From positions 1 to 64,000 of the forward strand of contig NZ_JAGHMH010000018.1 in the NCBI RefSeq assembly GCF_017741935.1: 64,000 bases of DNA, written 5' to 3'. Every line of letters starts with the position of its first letter. Positions within the stretch are counted from its first letter, which is position 1. The translations under genes were made by a program, and so were the position numbers. Below the pieces are notes generated by a model that saw nothing but the letters and a program-made list of their open reading frames with translations, was not told the origin of the DNA and searched no databases. Shown here piece by piece: positions 34,050 to 42,440 of this stretch. The stretch is from Rhizobium sp. 16-449-1b (GTDB taxonomy: Bacteria > Pseudomonadota > Alphaproteobacteria > Rhizobiales > Rhizobiaceae).

Positions 34050-35204
34050 ATGATCCTGCACGAACTCATCGACTATGAAACCCTGCGCCTCATCTGGTGG
34101 CTGCTCCTCGGCGTCCTCCTCATCGGCTTCGCCGTCACCGATGGCTTCGATCTCGGCGTCGGCATGTTGCTCCCCTTCGTCGCCAGGACGGATACGGAGC
34201 GGCGCGTCGCCATCAACACGATCGGCCCGGTCTGGGAAGGAAACCAGGTCTGGCTGATCCTCGGCGGCGGCGCCGTCTTCGCCGCCTGGCCGCCGCTCTA
34301 TGCGGTCTCGTTCTCCGGCTTCTATCTGGCGATGTTCGCCATCCTGCTGGCGCTCATCCTGCGGCCGGTCGCTTTCAAATACCGCTCGAAGCGCGAAAGC
34401 GCCCGCTGGCGCGGCAATTGGGATCTCGCGCTCTTCATTGGCGGCTTCGTTCCGTCGCTGATCTTCGGCGTCGCCGTCGGCAACGTGCTGCAGGGCGTGC
34501 CCTTCCGCTTCGATCCGGCCGACATGCGCATCTTCTACGAGGGTTCGTTCATCGGCCTGCTCAACCCCTATGCCCTGCTCTGTGGCCTGCTCTCCGTCGC
34601 GATGCTCAGCATGCACGGCGCCGCCTGGCTGGTGCTGAAATCGAGCGGTCCTGTGGCGGAGCGCGCGCGCAGCTTTGGCAGCATCGCCGCCATCCTCGTC
34701 ATCGCGCTTTTCGCGCTCGGCGGCGTCTTCCTGGCGCTTGGTGTCAACGGCTACACGATCTCGAGCGCCATCGTCACCGACGGCCCCTCGAACCCGCTTC
34801 TGAAGACGGCGGCGCATGAGGGCTCATGGCTCGCCAATTACGGCACCTATCCCTGGATGATGATCGCCCCGGTCGCCGGCTTCGCCGGTGCCGTCGCCAC
34901 CCTGATCGCCATCCGCGCCAGGCTGGAGGTCGGCACGCTGCTCTTCAGCAAGCTGTCGATCTTCGGCATCATCTCGACCGTCGGCGTCTCGATGTTCCCC
35001 TTCATCCTGCCCTCCTCGCTCGATCCGAAGTCGAGCCTGACGGTCTGGGATGCATCATCGAGCCATCTGACACTATTTATCATGCTCGTCGTCACTTTGA
35101 TCTTCTTGCCGATCATCCTGGCCTACACGGCCTGGGTCTACAAAGTGCTCTGGGGCAAGGTCGACGAGAAACAGATCACCGACAAAAGCGGTCACGCATA
35201 CTGA
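34050..35204 (+). CDS. cydB: Cytochrome bd ubiquinol oxidase subunit II
   Basis: This 384-residue membrane subunit has the family opening YETLRLIWWLLLGVLLIGFA and DGFDLGVGML, about eight or nine transmembrane helices, and WEGNQVWLILGGGAVFAAWP. The ATG at 34050 has GGAG 9 bases upstream, within the cydA stop region; a TTG at 34044 is possible but less likely. It lies 6 bases after cydA and 12 before cydX. Confidence 0.95.
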   Translation: MILHELIDYETLRLIWWLLLGVLLIGFAVTDGFDLGVGMLLPFVARTDTERRVAINTIGPVWEGNQVWLILGGGAVFAAWPPLYAVSFSGFYLAMFAILLALILRPVAFKYRSKRESARWRGNWDLALFIGGFVPSLIFGVAVGNVLQGVPFRFDPADMRIFYEGSFIGLLNPYALLCGLLSVAMLSMHGAAWLVLKSSGPVAERARSFGSIAAILVIALFALGGVFLALGVNGYTISSAIVTDGPSNPLLKTAAHEGSWLANYGTYPWMMIAPVAGFAGAVATLIAIRARLEVGTLLFSKLSIFGIISTVGVSMFPFILPSSLDPKSSLTVWDASSSHLTLFIMLVVTLIFLPIILAYTAWVYKVLWGKVDEKQITDKSGHAY

Positions 35205-35216
35205 AGGAGAAATAGG

Positions 35217-35327
35217 ATGTGGTATTTCGCATGGATCCTTGGCCTGCCGCTCGCGGCCGCCTTTGCCGTCCTTAACGCCATGTGGTACGAGCTGATCGAC
35301 GATGAGGCCAAGAAGAAGAAGTCCTGA
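35217..35327 (+). CDS. cydX: Cytochrome bd small subunit CydX/YbgT
   Basis: This 36-residue single-helix membrane protein, MWYFAWILGLPLAAAF..., ends in an acidic then lysine-rich tail (DDEAKKKKS). The MWYFAWILG start is the hallmark of CydX, which stabilises heme b595/d in the oxidase. The ribosome binding site is AAGGAG, 12 bases after cydB. It is easily missed because of its size. A strong terminator follows. Confidence 0.93.
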   Translation: MWYFAWILGLPLAAAFAVLNAMWYELIDDEAKKKKS

Positions 35328-35345
35328 GTGACAGGATAAACAAAA

Positions 35346-35380
35346 GAGGCTGCGCTCAATCCGGGCGCAGCCTCTTCTCG
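35346..35380. terminator. Bidirectional terminator between cydX and fRMsr gene
   Basis: The perfect 10-base stem GAGGCTGCGC/GCGCAGCCTC has a 9-base loop. On the plus strand it is followed by TTCTCGTTC, and on the minus strand by UUUUGUUU (AAACAAAA at 35339-35345 on the plus strand). It serves both cyd and the convergent gene. Confidence 0.75.
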
Positions 35381-35400
35381 TTCATGCAATGAATTTGACG

Positions 35401-35889
35401 TCAGTAACTGGCCGCAACGAAGATATCGGCCAGCGCCTCGATCCCCGCCTGATCATCCGCATCGAAGCGCGAAGGGATCGGGCTGTCGAGATCGATGACG
35501 CCGAGGATCTCGCCATTGTGGCTGAACGGTACGACCAGTTCCGAACGCGAGGCAGCGTCGCAGGCGATATGGCCGGGAAAGGCATGGACGTCCTCGACGA
35601 GGATCGACTGGCCCTTTGCGACCGCCGTCCCGCAGACCCCGCGTCCGACCGCGATCCGCACACAGGCGGTGCGCCCCTGGAACGGCCCAAGCACCAGCTC
35701 GTCCTTCGATTTCAGGAAATAGAAACCGGCCCAGTTGAGCTCCGGCATCATCTCGAACATCAGCGCCGAGGTATTGGCCGCGTTAGCGATCACATCGCGC
35801 TCGCCATGAAGCAGCCCGGTCAGCTGCTGCGCGAGCTCACGATAGAATTCTTTCTTGTCGGCCTGATCGATCTTCGCCGTTTGAAACAT
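35401..35889 (-). CDS. msrC: Free methionine-(R)-sulfoxide reductase (GAF domain)
   Basis: This 162-residue GAF-fold enzyme reduces free methionine-R-sulfoxide. The three catalytic or resolving cysteines are visible: Cys in RTACVRIAVG, Cys in GRGVCGTAVA and Cys in HIACDAASRSE, the conserved fRMsr/YebR pattern. NWAGFYFLK is the substrate-pocket block. The N-terminal helix and length match the family. It is a single gene, convergent with the cyd operon and sharing its terminator. It probably belongs to oxidative damage defence. Confidence 0.9.
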   Translation of the reverse strand: MFQTAKIDQADKKEFYRELAQQLTGLLHGERDVIANAANTSALMFEMMPELNWAGFYFLKSKDELVLGPFQGRTACVRIAVGRGVCGTAVAKGQSILVEDVHAFPGHIACDAASRSELVVPFSHNGEILGVIDLDSPIPSRFDADDQAGIEALADIFVAASY

Positions 35890-36269
35890 GTCGGGTTACC
35901 TTTCAGCCGATGCTTGCACCTATTGCGGCCTGATATAGCGATCCTGATAGCACTTGCCAATTCGCCGCCGTGTAGCCTTGCCCGGCAATCACCGCGCGAA
36001 TTCACGCCGGCTCCTTTTAAATTCACGGGGGATTGAAGGAAGCGATCTTGTCCGGCGGCGATCGGGCCATATGTCCATAATATGTCGATCGGATATCCGA
36101 CGCTGGCGGCCGCCGGCGACATTCGGTCGACGAATACAGACGCGAAAAGGCCGTGCTCGCGCACGTTTGCCTGCCATCGAACCCGCAAGGCGATGGCATC
36201 GCGCGATAGTCGGCGCAGTTGTTGGCCGGCAACGATAGAACCATCCATTTTCAGTTCGAGGTAAAGGCA
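35890..36269. other. Intergenic region, no gene seen
   Basis: This stretch of 380 bases lies between the divergent fRMsr gene and the 86-residue protein gene. Overlapping short frames on both strands have no ribosome binding sites or domains. The AT-rich segment around 36009-36018 (CTTTTAAATT) may be promoter material. I recognise no structured element. Confidence 0.4.
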
Positions 36270-36530
36270 ATGACACCGGAAGACAGACAGGCAGTTTTCA
36301 GCCACCGCGAGATTGCCGCAGTCATAAAAGGAATAACGCTCGACGATGGCACCGATGCGCCGATCACAGGCAAGTCGCTGGGCGAGGCCATCCTCTTCGT
36401 ATCGGAGGAAGCGTCTACTAACGCATCAAGCGCGCATGTGATCTACGGCGCCAACGAATCGCTGAGCTACACCGATTGCCTCAGCATCTACCGCGACTAT
36501 GGGCCGGCGCTCCGACGCGGCTCCAACTGA
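36270..36530 (+). CDS. Hypothetical small protein
   Basis: This 86-residue acidic soluble protein (MTPEDRQAVFSHREIAAVIK...) has no signal peptide or transmembrane segment. I do not recognise a family. The ATG at 36270 sits behind a modest GAGGTAAAGGC site. The inverted repeat GTGGCGGAT/CGCCGCCAC 25 bases after the stop could act as a weak terminator but has no U tract. It is monocistronic. It is probably real because composition and codon use match the neighbours, but evidence is limited. Confidence 0.5.
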   Translation: MTPEDRQAVFSHREIAAVIKGITLDDGTDAPITGKSLGEAILFVSEEASTNASSAHVIYGANESLSYTDCLSIYRDYGPALRRGSN

Positions 36531-36723
36531 GGATATAGCCAACAATACGTGGTGGCGGATCGCCGCCACGCAAGGCACAGCGTGGCGCGGCTATCACACC
36601 CTTCGCTTTAAGATGGGCGCGACCTTCTCCTCAATTGTGCAGGGCAGCATTCTCAACTATACCGCCTGTTGTCGGCAACGATGCCCCGGCGCCCGAAGCT
36701 CTCTTCAAATTGAAACTGCTCCC

Positions 36724-37680
36724 ATGACTGCTCCCCATTCGCCCGCGCGCGGCGTTCTCATCGCGTTTGCCGCCTATGCCGTGTTCGCGTTCAGCGACGC
36801 TTCGATCAAGATCCTCCACGGCAGCATCCCATCCTACGAGATCGCCTTCATCGGCGCGCTGTTCGGTACCGCCGCCCTGCCCTTCATCAAGGCCAAGGAC
36901 GATTCCTGGCTGGATGTCGTGCGCACCACGAACCGCACATTGTGGCTGCTGCGCTTCGTCTGCGGCGCGATCGGCGCAATTGCCTCGATCATCACCTTCA
37001 CGCTGCTGCCGATGGCGGAAGCCTTCTGCCTGCTCTTCCTGCTGCCCTCCTTCGTGACGATCTTGTCCGTCATCTTCCTCAAGGAAGATGTTCGCTGGCA
37101 GCGCTGGGCGGCCGTCATCGTCGGCTTTCTCGGCGTTCTGGTGGTGCTGCGCCCCGGCTTCCGCGAACTCTCGGTCGGTCATCTCGCAGCGGCAATCGGC
37201 GGCCTGACGGCGGCGATCTCGATCGTTGTGCTGAGAAAGATGGGTCCGGCCGAAAAGCGCCTGTCGCTCTACGGCGCCGCCCTGCTCGGCACCATCATCG
37301 TCAGCGGCATCCTGATGGCCTCGCAATTCGTCATGCCGACACCGCGACAGTGGCTGTTCATCGCAAGCTACGGCCTGCTCGGCGCAGCCGGCAACGTGCT
37401 CTTGATGACCGCCGCGCGCATTGCGCCCGCCAACCTCGTGGCGCCGCCGCAATACAGCCAGATGCTCTGGGCGATCGCCTTCGGCTATCTGATCTTCGAC
37501 GACGCGATCGACCTGCCGATGGCGGGCGGCATCTTGCTGATCATCTGCTCCGGCCTGCTGACGCTGGCGCGCGAACGCAAGCGCGGCACGCCGCTGCCGA
37601 CATCCGTCGTCTCCTCCGACAGCCAGGCGCCGCTTGCAACCTCTGCTGCCGGCGAAGCTCCAAGCGCGCCGAAGGCCTGA
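36724..37680 (+). CDS. DMT-family (EamA) transporter
   Basis: This 318-residue protein has ten predicted transmembrane helices in two EamA repeats, typical of drug/metabolite exporters. FSDASIKILHG and ASIITFTLLPMAEA are in the first repeat, and APPQYSQMLWAIAFGYLIFDD closes the second. A cytoplasmic Ser/Ala-rich tail of about 25 residues follows the last helix. The substrate is unknown. No clear ribosome binding site precedes ATG 36724. A bidirectional terminator follows 39 bases after the stop. Confidence 0.88.
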   Translation: MTAPHSPARGVLIAFAAYAVFAFSDASIKILHGSIPSYEIAFIGALFGTAALPFIKAKDDSWLDVVRTTNRTLWLLRFVCGAIGAIASIITFTLLPMAEAFCLLFLLPSFVTILSVIFLKEDVRWQRWAAVIVGFLGVLVVLRPGFRELSVGHLAAAIGGLTAAISIVVLRKMGPAEKRLSLYGAALLGTIIVSGILMASQFVMPTPRQWLFIASYGLLGAAGNVLLMTAARIAPANLVAPPQYSQMLWAIAFGYLIFDDAIDLPMAGGILLIICSGLLTLARERKRGTPLPTSVVSSDSQAPLATSAAGEAPSAPKA

Positions 37681-37718
37681 GCGGCAACTGCCGCAGTCCA
37701 AAACATCACCCAAAACGA

Positions 37719-37765
37719 AAACCACCCCCGTCCGCGTCTCCGCGCAGGCAGGGGTGGTTTCATTT
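37719..37765. terminator. Bidirectional terminator between DMT gene and proline-rich secreted protein
   Basis: The stem AAACCACCCC (37719-37728) pairs with GGGGTGGTTT (37751-37760). T-rich sequence occurs on both sides (TTTCATTTC rightward, TTTTCGTTTT leftward). Confidence 0.7.
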
Positions 37766-37786
37766 CAAACTATCGGAACCAGCCTG

Positions 37787-38182
37787 TCAGCGCAGAACCG
37801 GGCAACCGCGAACGTTACCGAAGGTGATCTCGTCAGGTCCGCGACGCGTGAAGCCTTGCACGATCACCCGGCGCGGCGTGATATCGACCACGCGGGCGCG
37901 ACGGAACCCGTAGTCCATCGCCTTGTCTTCAGCCAGACGCGGATCGCAACCACGCGGCCGGCCGCCATAATACGGTGGTGGCGGTGGACGGCCATAAACC
38001 GGCGGCGGTGGCGGACGACCATAGCCTGGAGGCGGTGGTGGGCGTCCGTAGCCCGGAGGCGGTGGCGGACGACCATCGTCTATATAGATGTCCACCTGAG
38101 CGGAGGCCGGAACCGTAGCGCCGGCAAGCGTGCCGACGCCCAGTACCAGGGCAATCCCCGCCTTGGTCAGAAACTGCATCAT
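37787..38182 (-). CDS. Secreted Pro/Gly/Tyr-repeat protein, paralogue A
   Basis: This 131-residue exported protein has a signal peptide to about residue 28 (VLGVGTLAGATVPASA). A low-complexity block of four RPPPPP(G/V/Y)YG repeats follows (about 37-75), then a conserved C-terminal domain of about 55 residues (CDPRLAEDKAMDYGFR, VDITPRRV and FGNVRGCP). The domain has one Cys at each end, which could form a disulfide. The C-terminal domain is shared with the neighbouring protein at 38359-38679. The ATG at 38182 follows GGAGATTTCG. The function is unknown; an envelope role is inferred from the signal peptide. Confidence 0.8.
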   Translation of the reverse strand: MMQFLTKAGIALVLGVGTLAGATVPASAQVDIYIDDGRPPPPPGYGRPPPPPGYGRPPPPPVYGRPPPPPYYGGRPRGCDPRLAEDKAMDYGFRRARVVDITPRRVIVQGFTRRGPDEITFGNVRGCPVLR

Positions 38183-38358
38183 CGAAATCTCCATATCACG
38201 CGGTTGCGACCGCGCTCCTTTTTCGATTCTCTCGGCCGGTCAGAAGAACGGCCCTCCCGGATAAACGCATTGTTATGCGATTCGCACAAAGCAGGCTGAA
38301 AATGGCGCGGCCAAGGCGATGCAGTCTCTATAGTTGGCTAGATCCGACTAGCGGCGGA

Positions 38359-38679
38359 TCAGCGACGAATCTCGGGGCAACCGCGAACATTCGCGAAGAA
38401 CATCCGGTCCCAATGGCCGCGATAACCACGGCCGGAAACGACGACGCGACGCGGCGTGATATCGGTAACGCGCGCATTGCGAAGACCGGCATAACGCGCC
38501 TTCTCGACAGCCCGGATCGGCGAGCATGCGCGCGGCGGAGCGGGACGATGATATTGAATCTCGACGACCGATGCACGCTCGGGGCTGGCGGCTGACGCAA
38601 CCGAGAACGTCGCGGGAATGGACGCAATGGCAAGGATGGCGGCGAACGAAGCTTTGGCGATAAAATGGGTCATGTTCAT
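38359..38679 (-). CDS. Secreted small protein, paralogue B
   Basis: This 106-residue exported protein has a signal peptide (AILAIASIPATFSVASA, cleaved near residue 30). The C-terminal domain is clearly homologous to paralogue A: CSPIRAVEKARYAGLR, ARVTDITPRRVVVSG and FANVRGCPEIR. It lacks the proline repeats. Same strand, separated by 176 bases: a tandem duplication that diverged. The rhizobial family has no function I know. AAAG near the ATG is a weak ribosome binding site. Confidence 0.78.
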   Translation of the reverse strand: MNMTHFIAKASFAAILAIASIPATFSVASAASPERASVVEIQYHRPAPPRACSPIRAVEKARYAGLRNARVTDITPRRVVVSGRGYRGHWDRMFFANVRGCPEIRR

Positions 38680-38774
38680 GCTTTCATTTGTTATCGATGG
38701 TCTCCCTTGCGGGATTGGACAAACGATAAACGCCTGAAAATGAACGATGTTCGAACCGCCCGTTCACATTTGGT

Positions 38775-39197
38775 TCAGTTGCTAAGATGCAGCACGACCT
38801 CGCGCCGGTGCGGAGTTTCGCGGTGTTCGAACAGATAGATCCCCTGCCAGGTGCCCAGCACGAGCCGCCCGTCCATCACGGGAATCCCGATCGAAACCTG
38901 CGTCAGCGCCGCCTTGATATGGGCGGGCATGTCATCCGGTCCCTCCATCGTGTGCACGATCCAGCGCATCGACGGATCGGACGATGGCGGCACGAGACGG
39001 CGAAAGAATCCGTTGAGATCGGTGCGCACATCAGGATCGGCATTCTCCTGGATTAGCAGGGAGCAGGATGTGTGCCGCACGAAAACGGTAAGCAGTCCGG
39101 ATTCGACATCTGCGGAACGCACGAATGCAGCGATCTGATCGGTAAACTCATAAAGGCCCTGCCCGCGCGTTTGCAGGCTTAGAATCTTCTGTGGCAT
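38775..39197 (-). CDS. YjbQ/UPF0047 family protein
   Basis: This 140-residue protein of the YjbQ (UPF0047) family contains FVRHTSCSLLIQENADPDVRTDL, the conserved metal-binding histidine region, and WQGIYLFEHRETPHRREVVLH at the C-terminus. The family is annotated as secondary thiamine-phosphate synthase because it can complement thiE mutants; the true role is uncertain. The length matches the family exactly. It is a single gene. Confidence 0.9.
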   Translation of the reverse strand: MPQKILSLQTRGQGLYEFTDQIAAFVRSADVESGLLTVFVRHTSCSLLIQENADPDVRTDLNGFFRRLVPPSSDPSMRWIVHTMEGPDDMPAHIKAALTQVSIGIPVMDGRLVLGTWQGIYLFEHRETPHRREVVLHLSN

Positions 39198-39278
39198 GCC
39201 AGCACCTCCGGACGATGAAACTTCGCCCAGAGGTCGCGCGCACCAGCCGACATGTCAATGCCGGTAATCGGCGAAACA

Positions 39279-39632
39279 TCAGAGCCAAAGCAGCGGAACG
39301 AAGCCGCCATAGATCATCCGCTTGGCATCGAAGATATCAAGGCATTCAGTGACCTGCAGTTCAGGATCCGCTATGACCTTCGCATTGATCTCATCGCGCT
39401 GCTCGCGAGAATCATAGGTGATCCACGAGAACACCACGACCTCGTCATCGGTCGCCTGAACCGCGCGCGGAAACGACGTCAGCTCGCCATAAGGCACGTC
39501 GTCCGCGACGCATTCGACATAATCCTTGGCGCCATGTGATTTCCAGATCGCGCCGGCCTTGGCCGAGAGCGCCTTGTAGGCCTCGATATTCTTCTTCGGC
39601 ACGGCAACGATAAAACCGTCGACATAGGACAT
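39279..39632 (-). CDS. DUF1428 family protein
   Basis: This 117-residue dimeric alpha/beta-barrel type protein has the family opening MSYVDGFIVAVPKKNIEAYK and the typical ending DAKRMIYGGFVPLLW. The function of the family is unknown. The ribosome binding site is GGGAGAGAG. It is on the same strand as the YjbQ gene, with 81 bases between them, and upstream of it. Confidence 0.85.
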   Translation of the reverse strand: MSYVDGFIVAVPKKNIEAYKALSAKAGAIWKSHGAKDYVECVADDVPYGELTSFPRAVQATDDEVVVFSWITYDSREQRDEINAKVIADPELQVTECLDIFDAKRMIYGGFVPLLWL

Positions 39633-39756
39633 GCTCTCTCTCCCTTGAACGTTGGCATCGCTTCAAGGACGAACGAGACGCACCCGAACCGACACCTCTT
39701 TCAAAATAGGCGCCATACGCGTTGGGCAAGATATGGACGTGAGGAGCATAATCGAC

Positions 39757-40722
39757 TCATGCCGCGCCCGCACGGTCGCCCTCGATGGCCGCGTTGAAGG
39801 TTCGGAAGCGTTCGACAAGGAAGTCGACGAGCGTGCGCACCGCCGTCGGCAGGCCCCGCGATGCCGTGAACACCAGATAGATGGTCGCCTGCGACATCTG
39901 ATAGTCAGGCAGCAGGCGGACCAGCGTTCCGTGCCGCAGTCCCTCTGCGCAAACGATGTCGGGAAGCAGCCCGACGCCCACACCCGCATGAATGGCTTCC
40001 AGAACGGCGGGCACGCTGCGACAGCTCATGCGCGGTCGATGCTCATGCCTGTGCAGTGCACCATCGGGGCCGGTGAAGTCCCACACATCGACCTCGCGCC
40101 ACTCGGCCATGCCGCTGGTAAAAGAAACGGTCGGCACGCCATCAAGCGATTCGATGCCCTCACCCTTTGGCATCTGCGCCGCCATCTCCTTGTTGGCGAC
40201 AAGGATGAGATCGACCTTGCTCAGAACCCGCATCGTCAGCTCGGCATCGGTCTCTTCGGTCAATTGCGCCCGGATTGCGAGATCGAGTCGGTCATTGATG
40301 ATGTCGACTCGCTGGTCGGTCGCGAGAATCTGCAGCTGGATCTTCGGGTGAAGCAGCAGGAATTCGGGGAAGATTGCACCAAGCGACCCTTCGAGCAGGC
40401 CCGTGGGAACACTGAGTCTGATCGTGCCCTGCGGTTCGCCATTCACATCGGCAACCGCTTTCGTGGCACGTTCCGCTTCACGGAGCATGTTCTCACAGTA
40501 AATATATAGTGATTGACCAATCTCGGTTACACGGAACCTGTGCACCGTTCTTTCGATCAATCGGACCCCCAGCCGATCTTCGAGCGCATTGATGTGCCGG
40601 CTGAGTTTTGACTTCGGCAAGCCAAGCACGCGCCCCGCAGCGGAGAAGCCACCATAGCGTACAACCGCTGCAAAATAAGCAAAATCGTTCATGTCCGGGA
40701 AAATATTGTCAGCCGCCGGCAT
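39757..40722 (-). CDS. LysR-family transcriptional regulator
   Basis: This 321-residue regulator has an N-terminal winged HTH (about 11-70: MNDFAYFAAVVRYGGFSAAG and LPKSKLSRHINALEDRLG) and a LysR substrate-binding domain from about 95. The start at 40722 has AAGGAATAACT upstream; an internal ATG at 40692 is possible. A perfect 16-bp palindrome about 100 bases upstream may be its operator. The target gene is not clear: the porin lies beyond it and DUF1428 is downstream. Confidence 0.86.
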   Translation of the reverse strand: MPAADNIFPDMNDFAYFAAVVRYGGFSAAGRVLGLPKSKLSRHINALEDRLGVRLIERTVHRFRVTEIGQSLYIYCENMLREAERATKAVADVNGEPQGTIRLSVPTGLLEGSLGAIFPEFLLLHPKIQLQILATDQRVDIINDRLDLAIRAQLTEETDAELTMRVLSKVDLILVANKEMAAQMPKGEGIESLDGVPTVSFTSGMAEWREVDVWDFTGPDGALHRHEHRPRMSCRSVPAVLEAIHAGVGVGLLPDIVCAEGLRHGTLVRLLPDYQMSQATIYLVFTASRGLPTAVRTLVDFLVERFRTFNAAIEGDRAGAA

Positions 40723-41217
40723 TAGTTATTCCTTTTGCAACGGGATGCTAAAATGCCTCCCTGGGCGAGTCGCTTACGCCGCTTAGCTCAAGATGCCAAC
40801 TACCGCCTGAAAAGCTTTCGTTCCAAATTTGGAACATAGCGTTCCAATCGCCCCTCTTCATTTTGCTGCGGCGCGACATTATCTCGCCGACATTGGCGTC
40901 AATGTGTTTGCATGGCGGCATTACTGTGCTCTCGCGAGCAACCGAAATGGCTTTGATATTATGTTGCTCCGCAGCTGCCGGGGCATTGCGTCTATTTGTC
41001 TAACTATTTGATATTGTGGCATATTCGCCACATTTCATGCCTAAGAAGTTTCACAAACAACGATTTCGGCACTATCTGAATTGATAGAATTACTGAGGGA
41101 TGAGAGAAGAGTGTCAGCGGTTCGCTGATCCGCGTGCCGAAAGGCTGTTACCGGAACGGTTGCCTATCACCTCCCAGTGTGTGGCGACGGTCTCTTCTAA
41201 AAGGAAATGGATTTCAA
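40723..41217. other. AT-rich regulatory region between LysR gene and porin gene
   Basis: These 495 bases are clearly poorer in GC than the genes around them. They hold the 16-bp palindrome at 40820-40835, a hairpin TGTGGC/GCCACA at 41015-41032 and the porin leader with AAAAGGAAATGG. I see no supported gene. Confidence 0.5.
40820..40835. promoter_or_regulatory. Perfect palindrome, candidate LysR operator
   Basis: GTTCCAAATTTGGAAC is exactly self-complementary, and a further half-site GTTCCAAT follows at 40841. It lies 98 bases before the LysR gene start. LysR-type boxes are T-N11-A palindromes, which this satisfies. Confidence 0.45.
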
Positions 41218-42246
41218 ATGAACATTCGGATGGTTATGCTGACGTCCGCAGCAGCTCTCGCTGCCGCCGCGTCCCCCGTCTTCGCTGCCGACGCTATCGT
41301 AGCAGCTGAGCCTGAAGCAGTAGAATACGTTCGCGTCTGCGACGCTTACGGCACCGGCTACTTCTACATCCCGGGCACCGAAACCTGCCTCAAGGTCGGC
41401 GGTTACCTGCGTTTTGAAGTATACGGCGGCCCGAACCAGAAGGGTACCTCGGACTGGAACGCTCGTACGCGCGCTCAGGTTCAGTTCACCGCCAAGAGCG
41501 ACACGGAATACGGTCCTCTGACCGGCGTTATCGTTCTCCGTAACAACGGCGACAACGCTTCCACGACCTCGACGCTCGACTCCGCTTACATCGACATCGC
41601 TGGCCTGCGCGCCGGTCTGTTCTACAGCTGGTGGGATGACGATTTGAGCGGCGAGCCGGACGTTCTGTCCAGCTTCGAAACTCTGCACAACTCCATTCGT
41701 TACCAGTACGAATCCGGCGACTTCTACGCTGGCGTTTCGATCGACGAACTGGAAGACGGCTACTACAAGACCGGCGAAGGCTCGAACAACTTCGGCGTTG
41801 GCGCAGCAGTTGGCGGCAAGTTTGGCGCCATCAGCTACCAGGTTATCGGCAGCTATGACTCCGACAACGAAGAAGGCGCCATCCGTGGTATGCTCTTCGC
41901 TGACATCGGTCCTGGCACGCTCGGCCTGGCTGCAGTTTACGCAACTGGCCCGAACTCCTACTACTCGCAGTCTGAGTGGACCGTTGCTGCTGAATACGCA
42001 GCAAAGATCACCGACAAGTGGACCATCACCCCGATGGCTCAGTACTTCGGCAACTACGTTTCCGACATGGACAACGGCGCTATCCCGTCCTCGTTCGACG
42101 GTCTCGGCGACGCTTGGAAGGTCGGCGTAACTGTTGACTACCAGATCGTAGACAACCTCTACGCCAAGGCTACCGTCGACTACACCGACGTTGACCACGA
42201 AGACAGCGTAACCAAGGGCTTCTTCCGCCTGCAGCGCGCTTTCTAA
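41218..42246 (+). CDS. ropA: Outer-membrane porin (RopA type)
   Basis: This 342-residue porin of the rhizobial Omp/RopA family has a signal peptide to residue 24 (MVMLTSAAALAAAASPVFAAD). The diagnostic N-terminal block YVRVCDAYGTGYFYIPGTETCLKVGGYLRFEVYG contains two cysteines (block described by position 40-73). Alternating beta-strands follow, ending in Phe (RLQRAF), the outer-membrane assembly signal. Codon use is strongly biased to a small set of codons, as in highly expressed genes. Its long AT-rich leader and following terminators mark a stand-alone gene. Confidence 0.93.
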   Translation: MNIRMVMLTSAAALAAAASPVFAADAIVAAEPEAVEYVRVCDAYGTGYFYIPGTETCLKVGGYLRFEVYGGPNQKGTSDWNARTRAQVQFTAKSDTEYGPLTGVIVLRNNGDNASTTSTLDSAYIDIAGLRAGLFYSWWDDDLSGEPDVLSSFETLHNSIRYQYESGDFYAGVSIDELEDGYYKTGEGSNNFGVGAAVGGKFGAISYQVIGSYDSDNEEGAIRGMLFADIGPGTLGLAAVYATGPNSYYSQSEWTVAAEYAAKITDKWTITPMAQYFGNYVSDMDNGAIPSSFDGLGDAWKVGVTVDYQIVDNLYAKATVDYTDVDHEDSVTKGFFRLQRAF

Positions 42247-42259
42247 TTTGACTATCGGC

Positions 42260-42285
42260 GCCCCGGTCTAGGCCGGGGCACCTTT
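42260..42285 (+). terminator. Terminator-like hairpin after porin gene
   Basis: The 7-base stem GCCCCGG/CCGGGGC (42260-42266 and 42273-42279) is followed by a weak ACCTTTC tract, 14 bases after the porin stop. Confidence 0.55.
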
Positions 42286-42333
42286 CACAAGTTTGCCTTT
42301 TCTGATCCGATTGACCTCCGATCAGTTACGGGG

Positions 42334-42372
42334 ATTGGTCCGGTTTCCCTGCCGGACCGATCCTTGATTTTT
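42334..42372 (+). terminator. Second terminator after porin gene
   Basis: ATTGGTCCGG pairs with CCGGACCGAT around an 8-base loop, followed by CCTTGATTTTT. Two terminators in tandem fit a very highly expressed porin gene. Confidence 0.55.
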
Positions 42373-42440
42373 CAGAGACGGGTTTGCAGCGACCGATCGC
42401 CGAGCCCACGTCTCCCTAAGCCGTCGGCGTCTCGCCTCCC

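Noticed and set aside
32802..34817. 671-codon minus-strand frame antisense to cydA-cydB
   Set aside because: It spans two unquestionable genes and has shadow-type composition.
40829..41011. 60-codon frame upstream of the porin gene
   Set aside because: It begins within the palindrome, has no ribosome binding site and has unusual composition for a coding region.
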